From Candidatus Brevefilum sp. (GTDB lineage: Bacteria; Chloroflexota; Anaerolineae; Anaerolineales; Anaerolineaceae): a stretch of DNA of 5,654 bases. Of this stretch, positions 5,042-5,654 are shown in pieces. Both the position numbers and the translations under genes were made by a program. Position 1 is the stretch's first letter, and the number at the start of each line of letters is the position of its first letter. The DNA lies in assembly GCA_007135845.1 (NCBI GenBank), contig SLIC01000044.1:1-5654 (forward strand), read 5' to 3'. The notes under the pieces were generated by a model. The model worked only from the letters and a program-made list of their open reading frames with translations. It had not been told where the DNA came from and ran no database searches.

Positions 5042-5654
5042 ATGAACATTTTTAGTCAGAAAATCCGCAACCGCTATCTATTCTTTGGGGATATCTTTCT
5101 GACCATCATTTCGGTGTTGGTAAGCTACCTCGTCAGGTTAGAACTGGTAGCAATCTTTCCGACCTACCAGGAAAGCATGGTGTGGATGTTAGGGGCAGCC
5201 ATCCTGGTAAAACCCATCGTATACTATTTCTTCGGTATTTACCGCCACATCTGGCGCTATGCCAGCACCCGTGAGCTGATGCTCATCATTTCAGCGGTTA
5301 CAACGGCTTCAATGATCCTTTCAGCTGTGATGATTGGGTTTTTTGCAGGTGGGCTGTTCTTTGGTTTTCCCCGGTCTGTCTTGATCATTGATTGGCTGTT
5401 CTCCATGGTCTTCATCGGTGGAACCCGCTTTGTCTTTCGGGTTTTGTCGGAAAGCTCTTCTTTAGCAATGGATAAATCTATCCTCTCATCCCGGCGAAAG
5501 AAATGGGTCCTGGTGATCGGTGCTGGGGATGCAGGCGCCATGGTTGTGCGCGAGATGCTGAAAAACCCGCAGTTGAACATGATCCCGGTTGGTTTCCTGG
5601 ATGATGATCCTGGCAAACAGGACAGCAAGATTCACGGGGTTCCAGTGCTGGCAC
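5042..5654 (+). CDS. CapD/WbpM/FlaA1-type NDP-sugar dehydratase/epimerase, N-terminal part (cut by window end)
   Basis: The frame runs from the ATG at 5042 to the right edge with no stop: 204 residues of a protein usually about 600-650 long. Members are membrane-bound short-chain dehydrogenase-like enzymes, often UDP-GlcNAc 4,6-dehydratases or epimerases, that make precursor sugars for capsule, O-antigen or glycoproteins. Visible are four membrane helices (about 13-33, 47-64, 80-104 and 112-130), with the family motifs GIYRHIWRYAS (65-75) and PRSVLIIDW (110-118), then a first Rossmann-like domain with VLVIGAGDAG (156-165) and VGFLDDDPGK (183-192) followed by IHGVPVL (197-203). The catalytic second Rossmann domain (GxxGxxG, YxxxK or MxxxK) lies beyond the edge, so dehydratase versus epimerase cannot be settled. 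The gene begins 18 bp after the phosphotransferase stop, in the same operon, with no convincing Shine-Dalgarno. Confidence 0.9.
   Translation, partial: MNIFSQKIRNRYLFFGDIFLTIISVLVSYLVRLELVAIFPTYQESMVWMLGAAILVKPIVYYFFGIYRHIWRYASTRELMLIISAVTTASMILSAVMIGFFAGGLFFGFPRSVLIIDWLFSMVFIGGTRFVFRVLSESSSLAMDKSILSSRRKKWVLVIGAGDAGAMVVREMLKNPQLNMIPVGFLDDDPGKQDSKIHGVPVLA

Overview
All recognisable genes lie on the + strand. The base composition is roughly balanced, and the protein sequences look like an anaerobic, fermentative Chloroflexota lineage (Anaerolineae type). That placement is an impression from the proteins, not a proof; no rRNA or other phylogenetic marker is present except the leuS tail.

Layout. 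Positions 1-410 hold the C-terminal end of leucyl-tRNA synthetase (leuS). After a 181-bp gap with a strong hairpin and a possible promoter come two closely spaced genes: a creatininase-family amidohydrolase with an atypical metal-site loop (592-1278) and a small DUF5680 protein (1339-1800). A separate promoter region (about 1857-1923) with two dyad symmetries precedes a RidA-family enamine/imine deaminase (1936-2352), which has unusual Cys/His clusters at both ends. A 236-bp gap follows, containing a back-to-back array of degenerate 7-bp repeats. From 2589 to the right edge runs an exopolysaccharide (or other surface glycan) operon: an ExoA-like membrane-anchored GT2 glycosyltransferase, a polyprenyl-phosphate sugar-1-phosphate transferase, and the N-terminal third of a CapD/WbpM/FlaA1-type NDP-sugar dehydratase/epimerase that continues outside the window.

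How they work together. The right half is coherent. The CapD-type enzyme would modify an NDP-sugar, the phosphotransferase would load the first sugar phosphate onto undecaprenyl phosphate at the membrane, and the GT2 would extend the lipid-linked glycan. The left half is a mixture of housekeeping and small-molecule metabolism genes, with no demonstrated pathway linking them. No CRISPR array, transposase, tRNA or rRNA is visible. The most interesting signals are regulatory and structural: an 8-1-8 perfect palindrome in the ridA leader whose core matches Fur/PerR/Zur-type boxes, a second dyad between the ridA promoter elements, and the inverted heptamer array. I do not see a complete, clearly new multi-gene system.
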